The notes below the pieces were generated by a model that made no database searches, was not told the origin of the DNA, and was given only the letters and a program-made list of their open reading frames with translations. The translations under genes and the position numbers were made by a program. From NCBI GenBank assembly GCA_000934385.1, contig KN880677.1:1-35046 (forward strand): a DNA stretch of 35,046 bases, in the 5' to 3' direction. The stretch comes from Cylindrobasidium torrendii FP15055 ss-10 (taxonomy: Eukaryota; Basidiomycota; Agaricomycetes; Agaricales; Physalacriaceae). Positions within the stretch are counted from its first letter, which is position 1; each line of letters opens with the position of its first letter. Shown here piece by piece: positions 11,256 to 22,301 of the stretch.

Positions 11256-11624
11256 CTACAAGTCCGGGAAATTGTCACGCTTTTCGAGAGCGCGAAGCAG
11301 GTTGTAGGATTCGAGGTCGAAGGCCGAGAGACCAGAAGGGCTAATCGACAACGGGTTTGCAGGAGGTGTCAAAGGCGGCTGTGGGGGTTCGTAGTAACGT
11401 TTTAGGCGGTCGAGGTGTCGCAGTCCTCTATGATGCCGTTTGGCTCCGTGGGCAGTGTCGAAGACAGGCTCATAGCGGCAGATAGTGCATTGCCATTTCT
11501 TCGTGGTGGTTTCGCGCCAAACTGTCATTGAGTTAGATAGAGTCCAGCTTGGTTGAACATGTTACGGTCGAGGCTACCCACCATTCCAATCCATCTCAAT
11601 TTGAGTGGATGTTGGCTTGCGCAT
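11256..11624 (-). CDS. Small zinc-finger protein, SCNM1-like
   Basis: Two exons, 11582-11624 (MRKPTSTQIEMDWN) and 11256-11521, give 102 aa. The long frame alone starts inside the intron, and adding the first exon restores a natural start. The core is a single zinc finger: WQCTICRYEPVFDT followed by AKRHHRGLRH, with Cys-x2-Cys and His-x5-His spacing. The P-V-x-D-T motif after the second Cys and the x-H-R-x-G-x-x-H half closely recall the finger of SCNM1, a protein of the minor (U12) spliceosome in animals. The protein is much shorter than human SCNM1, so orthology is tentative. It converges with CYP8, with 67 bp between the stops. Confidence 0.7.
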
Positions 11625-12000
11625 TGTGTCTAAGTGCGAAGAGACGAGAATGAAAGCTCCACGACAGACGATGTCGAGTCAAATTGCGCGCCAAATGCCG
11701 ATATAAGGTGCTGGGCACGTCCGTTCCTAACCTGTACCCAGTACGAATCCAGAAAGGTGCCCAGAACGACTCCAGAAAGGTGCCCAGTACGACTCCAGAA
11801 GGGTACTCCGCACATGAGACGGAGGGTACTGACAAATACTTTCCAATAACGGTGCCAAGTCAAACGTCTGGCTGTAACATATGTATAAGTAGTAGGGTAA
11901 GCATAGGTGGTCAAGAGACTAGAAGAGCGAGTACAGTATTCACAGCTATACATGAACAACATGATAAATTACATTTGCACGCACTCGATTGAGCCCCCAT
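11625..12000. other. Intergenic region with minisatellite and 3' flank of copy 2
   Basis: This 376-bp gap contains the 5' flank of the zinc-finger gene, a 23-bp tandem repeat (11733-11807) and the conserved 3' block of array copy 2 (about 11885-11945, minus sense). No gene is supported. Confidence 0.5.
11733..11807. repeat. Short tandem repeat, 23-bp unit, about 3.3 copies
   Basis: Units lie at 11733-11755, 11756-11778 and 11779-11801, with a partial fourth to about 11807. The unit has the form GGTGCCCAGtACGACTCCAG followed by AAA. Unit 1 differs at its first bases and at one internal base. No function is evident. Confidence 0.8.
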
Positions 12001-15000
12001 TTAGTATAATCGGGCTTTCTTCTGAGCAGTTGCGTCTGCAACATCCGCCGCCCTCTTCTTCGCCGCTTGGCCCATCGCGACAATATCCACAGGCGGCTTG
12101 GATGTTCCCTTCATCGTTCCAGTAACCCAGTCGTAATCATCACCTAGGGCTTTTGCCTGGGCAGTTGCGTCGCCCAAAAGAGCCAAAATCTTCCGCGCCT
12201 CTGTGCACTTTGTATTCCAAGCCGCTGTTGCCACCATTGCCGCGGGCTTATGAATCTGTGAAGATGCTCGTTAACCCTGCCCACACATCATGACTGCGGA
12301 CTGGACGTACCACCAGCGTGTAAGGCCTTCCCCGTGTCGACGTCTCCCACTTCATCCCCCACGGGCTCGCCGCCGCAAGACGCTTTTCGATATGCGTACG
12401 CACAGGGCCTTTTTGCGTGATTCTTCCGGATTGGTTGCTGTCGAGCAAGATGGGCAACAAGTAATTGGAGCAGAGCCCGCATCCGCATGAGAGCGCGCGG
12501 ACTCTTGAGTCGGCGACCGCGAAAGGTGGTGGTTTGGCTCCTAGGACGTGTCGGGTGTATTTCTTGATGACCTCTGCCGCGAAGGCAGACCAAGGCAGTT
12601 CATCAATACGAGCGTTGTGAGATCGGAGAATACCCGGAAGCGCTTCCAGAATCCCGACAAGGCTCTGTTGAATGTAGGCTTTTTCATTTGTCTCTGGGAC
12701 AGCAAGGAATTTGGCCAAGACATGGCCAGCGTACACGGGGAGCTTGAGCGTAAAGCAAAGCTCGATGAGCTCGGTGGCAGGCCGTATACCGTTGCCGTAC
12801 AAGTAGCTATACTGGTAGCTATACTGAGTGATGGTCTTGTTGTCGAACGTGCGAATGAGCTCTGCCAGGCAAATCTTGAGGACGTGCTCAAAGGATTTGA
12901 GAGTAGAAGACGTTGTAAGCGGCCGCAAATCTTGGGAGATTGCTTCCACGGCGAGTTTGAGCGTTTGTCGGTTTTTGCCTATCTCACGAACGCGATCCGC
13001 TGTGAACCTGCGAAAAGTTAGCATTTGATGCAGGTGTCGGTGCAATTAGACTCACGTCTGCTTGAGGGTCGAGATTGGGTCTGCAGTATTCTTGATGGCC
13101 ATGAGCACCATCGTAGGGTGGTTTGTCAAGTCGGATAGCAGCAATTCCGCGGCATGCTCGTGGAACTTGTGCAAGTGAGGTTTCAGTTCAGGTTTTGCAG
13201 AAGCGTGTGCAGAGAGCAGGTTAACGATGGCCGAGTAGTATTTTGATGGCGGATATCCTCCGGTGGCAACTCGCTGTTGTTGTAGCCCGCGGTCTTGCCA
13301 CATACGATCGAATATCGAGGACATGGCCTCTGGTACATCGTATCGACAACAGAGCACAATGAACTGGTCCAGGGGATCTATGGAGAATGTGCGGTATCCT
13401 ATTATGCCGCCCGGTGTATGCAAAGGATATGCAGGTATGGCGTTAGCCAAAGTACACAGTGTTGTTTTGACAACCTTTGCCATTGCTTGTATCTCGGCCT
13501 GCGGGCGCGTGCTGGCCAACACTGCGGAAAAGAGAGACGCCCAGATGCTCAACTTCTGTGGCTGCACCTTGATAAGCTGAGGGAAAAGTCTGAAGAGTAT
13601 GAGATAGAAATGGTCCGCAAGTGCACATCACATACCTGTCGCGCGCATACGCCACTGGATCCCCTTTAGAGTGTAATATCGCAGTCGCCCAGGGAACATC
13701 ATGCGCATCGAGTTGCTGAATGGTGTCCAGTGCGTTGCCTGACTGTGTGTGGCACCATTCTGCCATATTCTTGTCATCCAACTCGGCAGAGCTTTTTAAA
13801 AGAGCGGTAATTAGTTGACGGCGAGCAGTATTCGATGTCGATTGCTCATAGACCTCAGTGAAGCTAAAATGAGAGAGTGTCAGTGCCCACACAGAAGAAT
13901 CAAGACAGAAACGCACATGGAGCTGAGGTTCCCCCAGTCGAAGGCTTGACAGGCGGACACCATTCCCTCGACAGTCATGGCTTCGAGACATTGCTTCAAT
14001 CCACAAGCGCGACATGCGCGGACGAACAGATCCACGTCGTTCCATCGGTCGGCGGTGTTTCGCAAAGCTCTCGCTGCTTCGACCCGGTCGATGGGGGAAA
14101 TTCCAGCAGTCGGGAGGTACTCGAGCAATTGTTGTACTAAATCTGCTTCCCTTGGGGTCGACGCAGGGCTTATCGAAGCAAACAGTTTCTGGCATGCCCA
14201 TGGGCAGATATTTCCAGTGACGAAGTCCCCCGCATCCTCGGACGGAGTAATGACAAGGACGCTGGTTTTGTAGGCTGTAAAGAAGTCAAACCTCAGACTG
14301 CTACGCCTGGATCTTTTCACTCACAGTATGTCAGCGTGCCAGACTGGATTATTGATCATTAGATACGGTCGCTCCAAGAGCCATACACGACTCACCCCGG
14401 CTTCAAAGCGCTCGAAGCTCTTTTCTGGTTCAACATTATCTATTAGTTTTCCAGAAATGAAGACGTCGTCCAACTCCTCTGGACAAGTATGATAAATCAT
14501 GGGCCTGCCATCCAGAGCAACAATATCGTTAAGGCTAGTTTCACTTTCGTCCACGTCTTCCATGTCTAGGTCGTCGATGTCGGGGTCTTCGTCGCTGTCG
14601 TACCCCATCCCGTACGGGTCGTCGAACATGTCTTCGTCGTCTTCGTCTTCGTCATAATAGCAGCGGAATCGACGGCCGTAGCCACCGCGACCGTACCCAC
14701 GGCCATATCCGTAGTACGAACTCCTGACTTCCCAGGACACACTTCCTGACTCTGAGAGTTCGGCATCTGCAAGGTGGAGGTCGAACCCATATGCCTTTGC
14801 CAGGGGTGCAATTTGGAGTACAGCTTGTTGGTCGGTAGGCGTCAAGCTCGATAGACTAACGGCCTTGTCATAGTTGTCGTCAAGACCGACCATAAGCATG
14901 CGAGGTGGGATGCTAGAAGGCTCGCCGGCATCCTCAGCGTCGAGGATTGCGCGCCATGTTTGAAACGATAGTCGAAGAAGACTCGTGTCGCCAATTAATT

Positions 15001-15191
15001 GTCCATTCGAGTCCAAGACAGATTCGAACAACGTCTGGCCGATGGTGAGACTGTGTTGCGTCGCTGTGCATAACACACACCTTGACATTGGATTGCAAAC
15101 TAGCTGTGCTCAACGGCTTATCCCCTTCTCTACTAGCCCCAATGTAGTTGCCCCAGTCTTCGATAGATTGAAGGTCTGTTGAAGATGCCAT
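12001..15191 (-). CDS. Array copy 2: headless P4H-like C-terminal module protein
   Basis: Eight exons: 15081-15191, 14396-15034, 14325-14343 (19 nt), 13917-14274, 13636-13863, 13056-13589, 12311-13007, 12001-12255; 946 aa. The leader MASSTDLQSIEDWGNYIGAS is followed by a variable linker rich in Gly, Tyr and Arg (YGYGRGYGRGGYGRR) and then Asp/Glu. The conserved parts are LVITPSEDA, DRWNDVDLFVRACRACG, CQAFDW, MWQDRG and, near the C-terminus, SCGCGLC and RTHIEKRLAAASPWGMKW. The tail carries KKRAADVADATAQKKARL, a bipartite nuclear-signal pattern. Relative to copy 1, exon 7 carries a five-residue insertion in the YSYQYSYLYG tract. The exon-4 acceptor (TTTACAG before CCTAC) is the only one nearby that keeps frame, and it fixed the same site in the other copies. 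Confidence 0.85.
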
Positions 15192-15243
15192 GGTGGATAA
15201 GAAACAAGTTGAAATGATCGAAGTATGATTCTGGCCGTAGCGA

Positions 15244-15305
15244 CTGACGCGTTACGTCACATCACGTGCAATAGACCAACGAAGGTGCTTGTGGGCGCTT
15301 GTGTA
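15244..15305. promoter_or_regulatory. Composite promoter element of copy 2
   Basis: Read on the minus strand, 15268 to 15244 holds CACGTG, then TGACGTAA overlapping AACGCGTCAG, 53-77 bp upstream of the ATG at 15191. A GTGGGCGCTTGTGTA block follows further upstream at 15291-15305, matching the one near copies 1 and 6. Confidence 0.55.
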
Positions 15306-15458
15306 CACCATTGCCCAGGGTAACGTTTCCCTTTGTGACCGAGAATCTGCAATAAATGATAAGATAAGCATAGGTAGTCTAACAGCTACGAGGGTGTATT
15401 CTACACAATAAACAACATCATAAATCAGATTTCCATGCATCCGTTGACTGGCCCCCGC

Positions 15459-18400
15459 TTAGGATAATCGGGCTTTTTTCCGAGCGCGCGCATCAACAGC
15501 TTCCGCCGCCTTCTGCTTCATCCCGACCGTCTGCCCCATTGCGACAGATTCCGGAGGCGGTTTGGAGTTTCCTTTTATTGTTCCAATAACCCAGCCGTAG
15601 TCCTTGTCAAGAACAATCGCCTGGGCGGCTGCGCTGCCCAGAAGAGACAGAATCTTGCGCGCTTCTTTGCCCTTTACATTCCAAGCTGCTCTTTCCGCCA
15701 TTGCCGCAGGCTTCTTGATCTATAAGAACACCGTTAGCTCTCATAGCCACACGATAATTTTCGCATATTGGACATACCACCAGTGTGTGTGCCGCCCCCC
15801 AGTGACTTTTGCTTGTCTCCCATTGCAGCCCCCATGCTTTTGCTGGCGCAAGTCGCTTTTCGATGTGTGTGCGCACGAAGCCGTTTTGCTGAATTTTCCC
15901 AGATGTGTCACTGCTGAGCAAAATGGGCAATAAATGAGTGGTGCAGAGCGAGCATCCACATGAGAGGCCGTTGATTTTCGAGTCAGCGGCCGTGAACGCT
16001 GGTCTAGCTCCTAGGACGTGTCGGGTATATCTCTTGAGGACATCTGCCGTGAAGGCCGACCACGGCATCTCATCGATGAGAGCGTTGTGGGGTCGCAGGA
16101 TGCCTCGAAGCACCTTGAGAATCCCAACAAGGCTCCGTTGGATGTACTCCTTTTTGTTCGCCTCTGGGCCAGAAACGAATTTCGCCAAGACGTAGGTAGC
16201 GAGTGTGGGGAGCTTGAGCGTAAAACATAGTTGGATGAGCTCGGTGGCAGGCTGCACACCGCTACTATGGGAGATGGTCTTGTTGTTGAACGTGTGAGTG
16301 AGTTCTGCCAGGCAAGTCGTCAGGACGTGCTCGAAGTGATTGAAATTGGAAGACGTTGTAAGCGGCCGCAAGTCTTTGGAGATCGCTTCTACAGTGAGTT
16401 TTAGTGATTCTCGGTTTTTCCCCAGCTCACAAACACGGCTCGCCGTGAACCTGGCGAATGTTAACACTCAATCCAAGTGCTGATGCGGTCAGACTTACAT
16501 CTGGTAGAGCGTCAAAATGGGGTCTGCCGTATTCTTGATGGCCGCAAGCAGAGTGCCAACTGTTGTCTTGTCCGTCAAGTTGGATAGAAGCAGGTCCGTG
16601 GCGTGCTGGTAAAATTTGTACAAGTAAGGCCGCAGCTCAGGCTTTGCAGAAGTGTGTGTAGTTAACAAGTCGACGATGGCAGCATAGTACTGTGATGGGG
16701 GATATCCTCCTTCGGCAACTCGAAGTTGTTGGAGCTCCCGCTCTTGCCACATGCGGTCGAACATTAACGACATGGCCTCAGGCATGTCGTATCGGAAACA
16801 GAGGAAGATAAAGTCGTCCAGGAGCTCTGCGGGGAATTTGACGGTCACGCCGGGTGACTTTGTATACGACGGATATGCAGGTATTGCATGGGCCAAAGTA
16901 CCCAATGTCATTTTGATAACCCTCCCCATAGCTTTACGTTCAGCCTCCGGGCGCGTGCTGACCGACACTGCAGAGAAAAGGGACTTCCAGACACTCAGCT
17001 CTTGTGGCTGCATCTTGACGAGCTGCGGGAACAGTCTAACTAATGTCAGAGTCAACTGTGTGTGGATTTGTATCGTGCACATACTCATCGCGCGCATATG
17101 CTACTGGATCGACCTCGGAATGCAATATCGCCACCGCCCACGGCACGCCATCCGTATCAAGTTGCTGGATGTCGTCCAATGCGTTGGCCGACAGCGTTCT
17201 ACACCATTGAGCAATCTCCTTGTCGTCTGAATCGGCGGAGCTTGTAAGAAGGGCGGTGATAAGTTGGCGGCGAGCAGCACTTGAGGTTGATTGTTCGTAG
17301 ACTTCTGTAAAGCTAACAAGAGAGCGCATCAGTGCCCATACGGAGAAACCAAACTATGTGCGCACATGGAGCTGAGGTTTACCCAGTCGAAGGCCTGACA
17401 AGCGGACGCCATTCCCTCGATGGACATCGCTTCAAGACATAGCTCTAACCCACATGCGCGGCATGCGCGGACAAACAAATCGGTGTCGCCCCATCGGTCT
17501 GCAGTATTTCGCAAAGCCTTGGCTGCTCCAGTCCGGTCGATGGAAGAAATCTCGGCAGACGGCAGGTACTCGAGCAAAAGTTGTACTAATTCTGCTTCCT
17601 TTGGCGTCGGTGCAGTGCTTATTGAGGCAAGAAGTTTTGCGCATGCCCATGGGTATATATTTCCATCGACAAAGTCGTCCGAGTATTCGGATGGCGTAAT
17701 GACAAGGACGCTAGTTGTGTGGGCTGGAAAAGATGAGTCGGACGTCGGCTTATGCTCCGTTTGTAACATTGCGCTTACTATGTGTTAGCCAGCCGGACTG
17801 GTTATGCACATCAGATTTAGTAGTTGAAGGCGGCGAGCAGAACCTACCCCAACTTTGTAGCGTTTGAACTCCTTTGCTGGGTCGCCACTATACAGGCTTC
17901 CGGATATCATGACCTCGTCTAGGTCCTTTGGACAATCGTCACAGGACATGGGTTTGCCGTCCAGAGCAACAATACCATAGAGCATTGTTTCAATTTCCGT
18001 CACATCGTCCAAGTCCAGCTTGTTAATATCGGGATCTTCATCACTGTCGTAGTACCCCATCTCGTGGTAGCTGTAGGCGCATGGATCGTCGTACAGGTCT
18101 TCGCTGTCCTCGTCCTCGTCCGTGTCATAGTAAGTGCGCAATTCATGACCGTAGCGACCGTTTCCACGACCATATCCACGCCCCAAATAACCATGGCCAT
18201 AGCGCGACCTTCTAACTTTCCAGGACACTCTTCCTGACTCTGAGTACTTGGCGTTTGCAAGATGGAAGTCGAATTCGTAAGCCTTGGCCAGAGGTGCGAA
18301 TTGGAGTACAATGTGTTGGTCTCCAGGTGTCAGGCTCGACAGGCTGACGCCCTGGGGGTATTTGCCGCGAAGACGAACCATGAGCATGAAAGGTGGATCC

Positions 18401-18694
18401 AACTCGGTGCTCGAAGACTCGTCGGCGTCGTAGGCGTCAAGGATTGCACGCCATGTTTGAAAAGGCCGTCGAAGAAGATTTGGGTCGCCAATTATTTGCC
18501 CCTTCCCGTCCAGGACGGATTGGAACAGACTCTACATAGTCAACGGTCAGTCCACGTCGCGTCGCTGTGCATAACACACGCACCTTGACTGTAGATTCTA
18601 GACTGCCCGTGCTCAACGGCTGTTCTCCTTTCCTGCTAGCTCCAATGTATGTGTCCCAATCTTCAATAGATTGGAGGTTGGTTGAAGATGCCAT
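15459..18694 (-). CDS. Array copy 3: headless P4H-like C-terminal module protein
   Basis: Eight exons: 18584-18694, 17848-18531, 17779-17797 (19 nt), 17366-17723, 17085-17312, 16499-17035, 15778-16450, 15459-15719; 956 aa, the longest copy because exon 2 is longest (684 nt). The extra length lies in a repetitive Gly/Tyr/Arg stretch (GHGYLGRGYGRGNGRYGH) and a following acidic run. The leader MASSTNLQSIEDWDTYIGAS, the DRWGDTDLFVRACRACG motif and SCGCSLC match the other copies. The tail reads QKAAEAVDARARKKARL, with a weaker upstream basic half. Exon 7 is nine nucleotides shorter than in copy 1. All splice sites are GT-AG. Function unknown; see copy 1 for the family argument. Confidence 0.85.
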
Positions 18695-18738
18695 GGTGAA
18701 TGCAGAAGCTGAAATGATCGAAGTAACTTGGAACGACA

Positions 18739-18761
18739 GACGCATTATGTCATATCACGTG
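18739..18761. promoter_or_regulatory. Composite promoter element of copy 3 (degenerate MCB)
   Basis: Minus-strand reading from 18761 gives CACGTGATATGACATAATGC and then GTCT. The E-box is intact, the CRE-like part is TGACATAA, and the MCB core is changed to ATGCGT. It lies 45-67 bp before the ATG at 18694. The more distal GGGCGCTTG block is not clearly kept. Confidence 0.45.
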
Positions 18762-18969
18762 CTATGGACTAACGAGCTTGTAGGTGTACCGTGTTTGTGT
18801 ACAACGTTGCACAGGGTTGCATTGTGCCTTTTCCCAGAAATATGGACACACATTCAACGGTACGATAAGAAGTAGCATCAGCATAAGTATTCAAAAAACA
18901 ACGAGAGTACAGCATTCCACACTGAATAAACATCATAAATTACAGTTCCGCACTTTCAACTGGCCCCGT

Positions 18970-21900
18970 TTAGCGTGACCTGGCTTTCTTATGGGCAGAT
19001 GCATCTGCAGCACCCGCTTCCCTCTTCTTTGCCTCCTGACCCTTCGCGACATGATCTAGAGGTGGTTTGGAGGTTCCCTCTATAGTTCCAGTAACCCAGT
19101 CGTAGTCGTCACCTAGAGCTTTTGCCTGGGCATTCGCGTTGCCGAGAAGAGCCAAAACTTTCCGCGCCTCTATGCACGTTGTATTCCAGGCTGCTGGTGC
19201 CACCATTGCCGCGGGCTTACGAATCTACAAGGATGCCCGTTAATCATAACCACATAAATATTGTACATTGGACGTACCACCAGCGAATAAGGCCGTCCCC
19301 CGATGGATGTCTGCCACTTCATCCCCCATGGCTTGGCCGCCGCAAGACGCTTTTCAATGTGTGTACGCACAGGGCCGTTTTGCGTAATTCTTCCTGATTG
19401 CTTGCTGTTGAGCAGGATGGGCAACAAGTGAGTGGTACAAAGCCCGCATCCGCATGAGAGCGCCTTGACTGTGGATTCGGCAACCGAGAAAGGTGGTGGC
19501 TTGGCTCCTAATACGTGTCGGATATAGTTTTTGATGACCTCTGCTGCAAAGGACGACCATGGCACCTTATTGATGCGAGTGTTGTGGGGGCGAAGAATTC
19601 CTGGAAGTGCCTCGAGAATACCAACAAGGCTCTGTTGAATATAGGTTTTTTTGTCTGTCTCTGGGATAGAAAGAAATTTGGCCAAGACATTGCCAGCATA
19701 CGTGGGGAGCTTGAGTGTAAAGCAAAGCTCGATGAGCTCGGTGGCAGGCTGCACACCGATACCATAAACATAGCTTTTTTTGTTGTCAAACGTGCGAGTG
19801 AGCTCTGCCAGGCAAATCTTGAGAACGTGCTTAAAGGATGTGAAAGCGGAAGATGCGGCAAGCCGTCGCAGGTCTTTGGAGATTGCTTTCACGGTGATTA
19901 TGAGTGTCTGCCGGTTTTTCCCAATCTCACGAACGCGATCCGCTGTGAACCTGAGCAATATCAGCCTTCAAGATAAATCCTGGTGTAGTTGGGCTTACGT
20001 CTGCTCAAGGGTCGAAATTGGATGTGCAGTATTCTTGATGGCCATGAGCACCATTGTTGGTTGGTCTGTCAAGTCGGATAGCAGCAATTCCGCGGCATGC
20101 TCGTGGAACTTGTGCAAGTGCGGTTTCAGCTCAGGTTTTGCAGCAACGTGTGTAGAGAGCAGGTTAACAATGGCCGAGTAGTATTCTGATGGCGGATATC
20201 GTCCGGTGGTAACTCGCTGTTGTTGAAGCTCCCGTTCTTGCCACATACGGTCGAATATCAAGGACATGGCCTCTGGTACATCGTACCGACAACAGAGCAC
20301 AATAAACTGGTCCAGGGGATTCAAGGTGAACGGGTGGTATCCCATGATGTTCCCAGGTGTCTGTGAAGGATACACAGGTATGGAATCGGCCAAACTACAC
20401 AGCACCATTTTGATAACATTCGTCATGGCTTGTATCTCGACTTCCGGGCGTGTGTCGACCAAAACCGCAGAGAAAAGAGACGCCCAGACGCTCAGCTTCT
20501 GCGGCTGCACCTTGACAAGCTGAGGGAAAAGTCTATATGTTGTCAGATTCAACCGTGCGTGAATTCACATCACATACTCGTCGCGCGCATATGCTACAGG
20601 ATACGCATTGGAATGCAATATCGCAGCCACCCACGGCACGTCATCCACATCGAGCTGCTGAATGTTATCGAATGCGTTGACAGACATTGTTCTACACCAT
20701 TGGGCAATCTCCCTGTCGTGTGATTTGGTAGGGCTTGTAAGAAGGGCGGTGATCAGTTGGCGACAAGCAGTACTTGACGTCGACTGCTGGTAGATTTCTG
20801 TGAAGCTAATTAAGAAAGAGAACTCATCAAATGCTTGCACAGAAACATAGAAACATAAACACACGTTGAGCTGAGGTTTGACCAGTCAAAGGCTTGACAA
20901 GCGGATACCATTCCCTCAATGGACATAGCTTCGAGACACTGGTCCAGTCCACATGCGCGACATGCGCGGACAAACAAATCCACGTCGTTCCATCGGTAGG
21001 CGGTGTTGCGCAGGGCCTTGGCTGCTGTGGCCCGGTCGACGGGGGAAATTCGAGTAGTCGGGAGGCACTCAAGCAATTGTTGTACCAAATCCGCTTCCCT
21101 TGGCGTTGACGCAGGGCTTATTGAAGCAAGAAGTTTCTCGCATGCCCACGGGCAGACATTTTTAGCGACAAAGTCTCTCGCATCCTCGGACGGAGTAATA
21201 ACAAGAACGTTGGTTGTGTAGGCTGTTAAAAAAAAGTCAAACCTCATTCTCCCCTACGCCTGGATCATTTCACTCACTATATGTCAGAATACCGCACTAA
21301 AATGTGCATCATCAGACTCTACGGTTGCTCTAAGAGGCATGCACAACTCACCCCAACTTCATAGTGATCAAGACTCTTTTTTGGGTCGCTATCACTTAGC
21401 TTTCCAGAGATGAAGATTTTGTTCAAGTTCTCTGGACAAGCGTAGCAGGACATGGGTCTTCCATCCAGAGCAACAATGTCGTCAAGGGTAGTGTCGCGGC
21501 TGTGCACATTTTCCAAGTCCAGGTCGTCAGCATCAGGACTTTCGTCGCTGCCGTACCCCGTTGCGAATGGGTCCCCAAACATGCCTTCGTATTCAGAATA
21601 CGACTTCCTGACTTCCCAGAACACGCTTCCTGACTCGAAGAGTATGGCTTTAGCAAGATGGAGGTTGAACCCATATGCCTTCGCCAGGGGTGCAATTTGG
21701 AGTACAACTTGTTGGTCGGTCGATGTCAAGCTCGATAAATTAACGGACTTGTGATAGTCGTTGCCAAGGCCAACCATGAGCATGTGAGGTGGATTTGACT
21801 TGGTGCTAGAAGACTTTTTGGCGTCGAGGCGTACGCGCCAGGTTTGGAAAGCAAGTCGAAGACGACTGGGGTCGCCAGTTATTTTCCCCTTCCCGTCCAG

Positions 21901-22077
21901 GACAGGTTTGAACAGACTCTAGTCAACGGTCAGTCCACGTCGCGTCGCTGTGCATAGCACACGCACCTTGACTGTAGATTCTAGACTGGCTATGCTCATC
22001 GGTTCATCTCCTTCTCTACTAGCCCCAACGTAAGTGTCCCAGTCTTCAAGACATTCGAGGTCCGTTGAAGACGCCAT
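18970..22077 (-). CDS. Array copy 4: headless P4H-like C-terminal module protein
   Basis: Eight exons: 21967-22077, 21352-21918, 21278-21296 (19 nt), 20865-21222, 20578-20805, 19999-20532, 19278-19950, 18970-19224; 914 aa. Exon 2 is short (567 nt) and lacks most of the Gly/Tyr/Arg repeat seen in copies 2 and 3. The core motifs are QQVVLQIAPLAKAYGFNLHL, YRWNDVDLFVRACRACG, CQAFDW, SCGCGLC and RTHIEKRLAAAKPWGMKW. Intron 3 ends in a strong T-tract before AACAG. The tail KKREAGAADASAHKKAR is a bipartite nuclear-signal pattern. Its intron 1 differs from that of copy 1 at only 2 of 48 positions. Function unknown. Confidence 0.85.
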
Positions 22078-22120
22078 GGTGTGTCCAAGTCGAAATGAAC
22101 TGAATACTTCCGAAAATCAC

Positions 22121-22144
22121 AGACGCGTGATGTCACATCACCTG
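22121..22144. promoter_or_regulatory. Composite promoter element of copy 4 (altered E-box)
   Basis: On the minus strand from 22144 the block reads CAGGTGATGTGACATCACGC followed by GTCT. It contains CAGGTG (an E-box variant), TGACATCA and CACGCGTC, 44-67 bp before the ATG at 22077. Confidence 0.5.
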
Positions 22145-22301
22145 TTCTCGACGCGGGACTGTAAGTACTACTTGCTCACTGGCCCAGGAAATCGAGCACA
22201 AGATTCAACAAGTGAGCATAAGTTCCAAGCAAGTAGGAGAGTGAGTAAAGTATTCTACGCATAATAACAACTTCATAAGTTACATTTGGCTCTATTCACT
22301 A

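Noticed and set aside
14281..14324. Apparent frame break between exons 3 and 4 of copy 2
   Set aside because: It disappears when the acceptor is placed at CTTTACAG before CCTAC (exon 4 starting at 14274). The same site works in all six copies.
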